Shown: piece after piece, positions 5,186 to 5,194 of the stretch
How positions within the stretch are numbered: the first letter of the stretch is position 1
Layout of the letters: each line of letters opens with the position of its first letter
Assembly (NCBI GenBank): GCA_023431245.1
Contig: JAEYXO010000238.1
Coordinates: forward strand, 1 to 5,194
Origin: Pseudomonadota bacterium
Lineage (GTDB): Bacteria > Pseudomonadota > Gammaproteobacteria > Burkholderiales > SG8-41
DNA: 5,194 nt
Direction: 5' to 3'
The notes under the pieces: model-generated
What the model saw: the letters and a program-made list of their open reading frames with translations, nothing else
Database searches by the model: none
Told to the model about the DNA's origin: nothing
Made by a program: the position numbers and the translations under genes

Positions 5186-5194
5186 AACGCCCTG

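Overview
This is a GC-rich window, with a strong G/C bias at third codon positions. The gene families suggest a proteobacterium: a GcvA-type LysR regulator, a proline tRNA with encoded CCA, a YhhQ-type transporter, and a GST next to a dienelactone hydrolase. A beta- or gammaproteobacterium is my best guess, from protein style only. Genes are tightly packed and almost all of the sequence is accounted for.

Layout, left to right. (1) 1-770, + strand: the C-terminal part of a LysR-family regulator of the GcvA subfamily; its DNA-binding domain lies outside the window. (2) 767-1981, - strand: a 12-TM major facilitator transporter, convergent with the regulator and overlapping its stop codon by 4 bp. 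(3) 2077-2153, + strand: tRNA-Pro(TGG), followed 41 nt later by a 96-residue membrane protein of unknown function (2195-2485). (4) 2495-3199 and 3217-3837, - strand: a probable two-gene operon, glutathione S-transferase first and then a queuosine-precursor transporter of the YhhQ/VUT family, 17 nt apart. (5) 3838-3942: a divergent promoter region with a perfect TATAAT box inside an inverted repeat. (6) 3943-4611, + strand: a dienelactone hydrolase family protein with its catalytic residues intact. (7) 4625-4655: a strong bidirectional intrinsic terminator. (8) 4676-5128, - strand: a stand-alone CoxG-family SRPBCC protein. (9) 5129-5194: the start of the next intergenic region.

Functionally this looks like ordinary chromosomal housekeeping and catabolic sequence. 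The GST and dienelactone hydrolase share a divergent control region and both belong to families common in detoxification or aromatic-compound metabolism, so they may be co-regulated. The regulator and MFS transporter are convergent neighbours and a functional link is possible but unproven. I found no mobile element, CRISPR array, toxin-antitoxin pair, phage gene or clearly new multi-gene system. The points most worth a second look are the inverted repeat around the dienelactone hydrolase -10 box, the solo CoxG protein, the tRNA with an acceptor-stem mismatch that apparently reads into the small membrane-protein gene, and that membrane protein itself.
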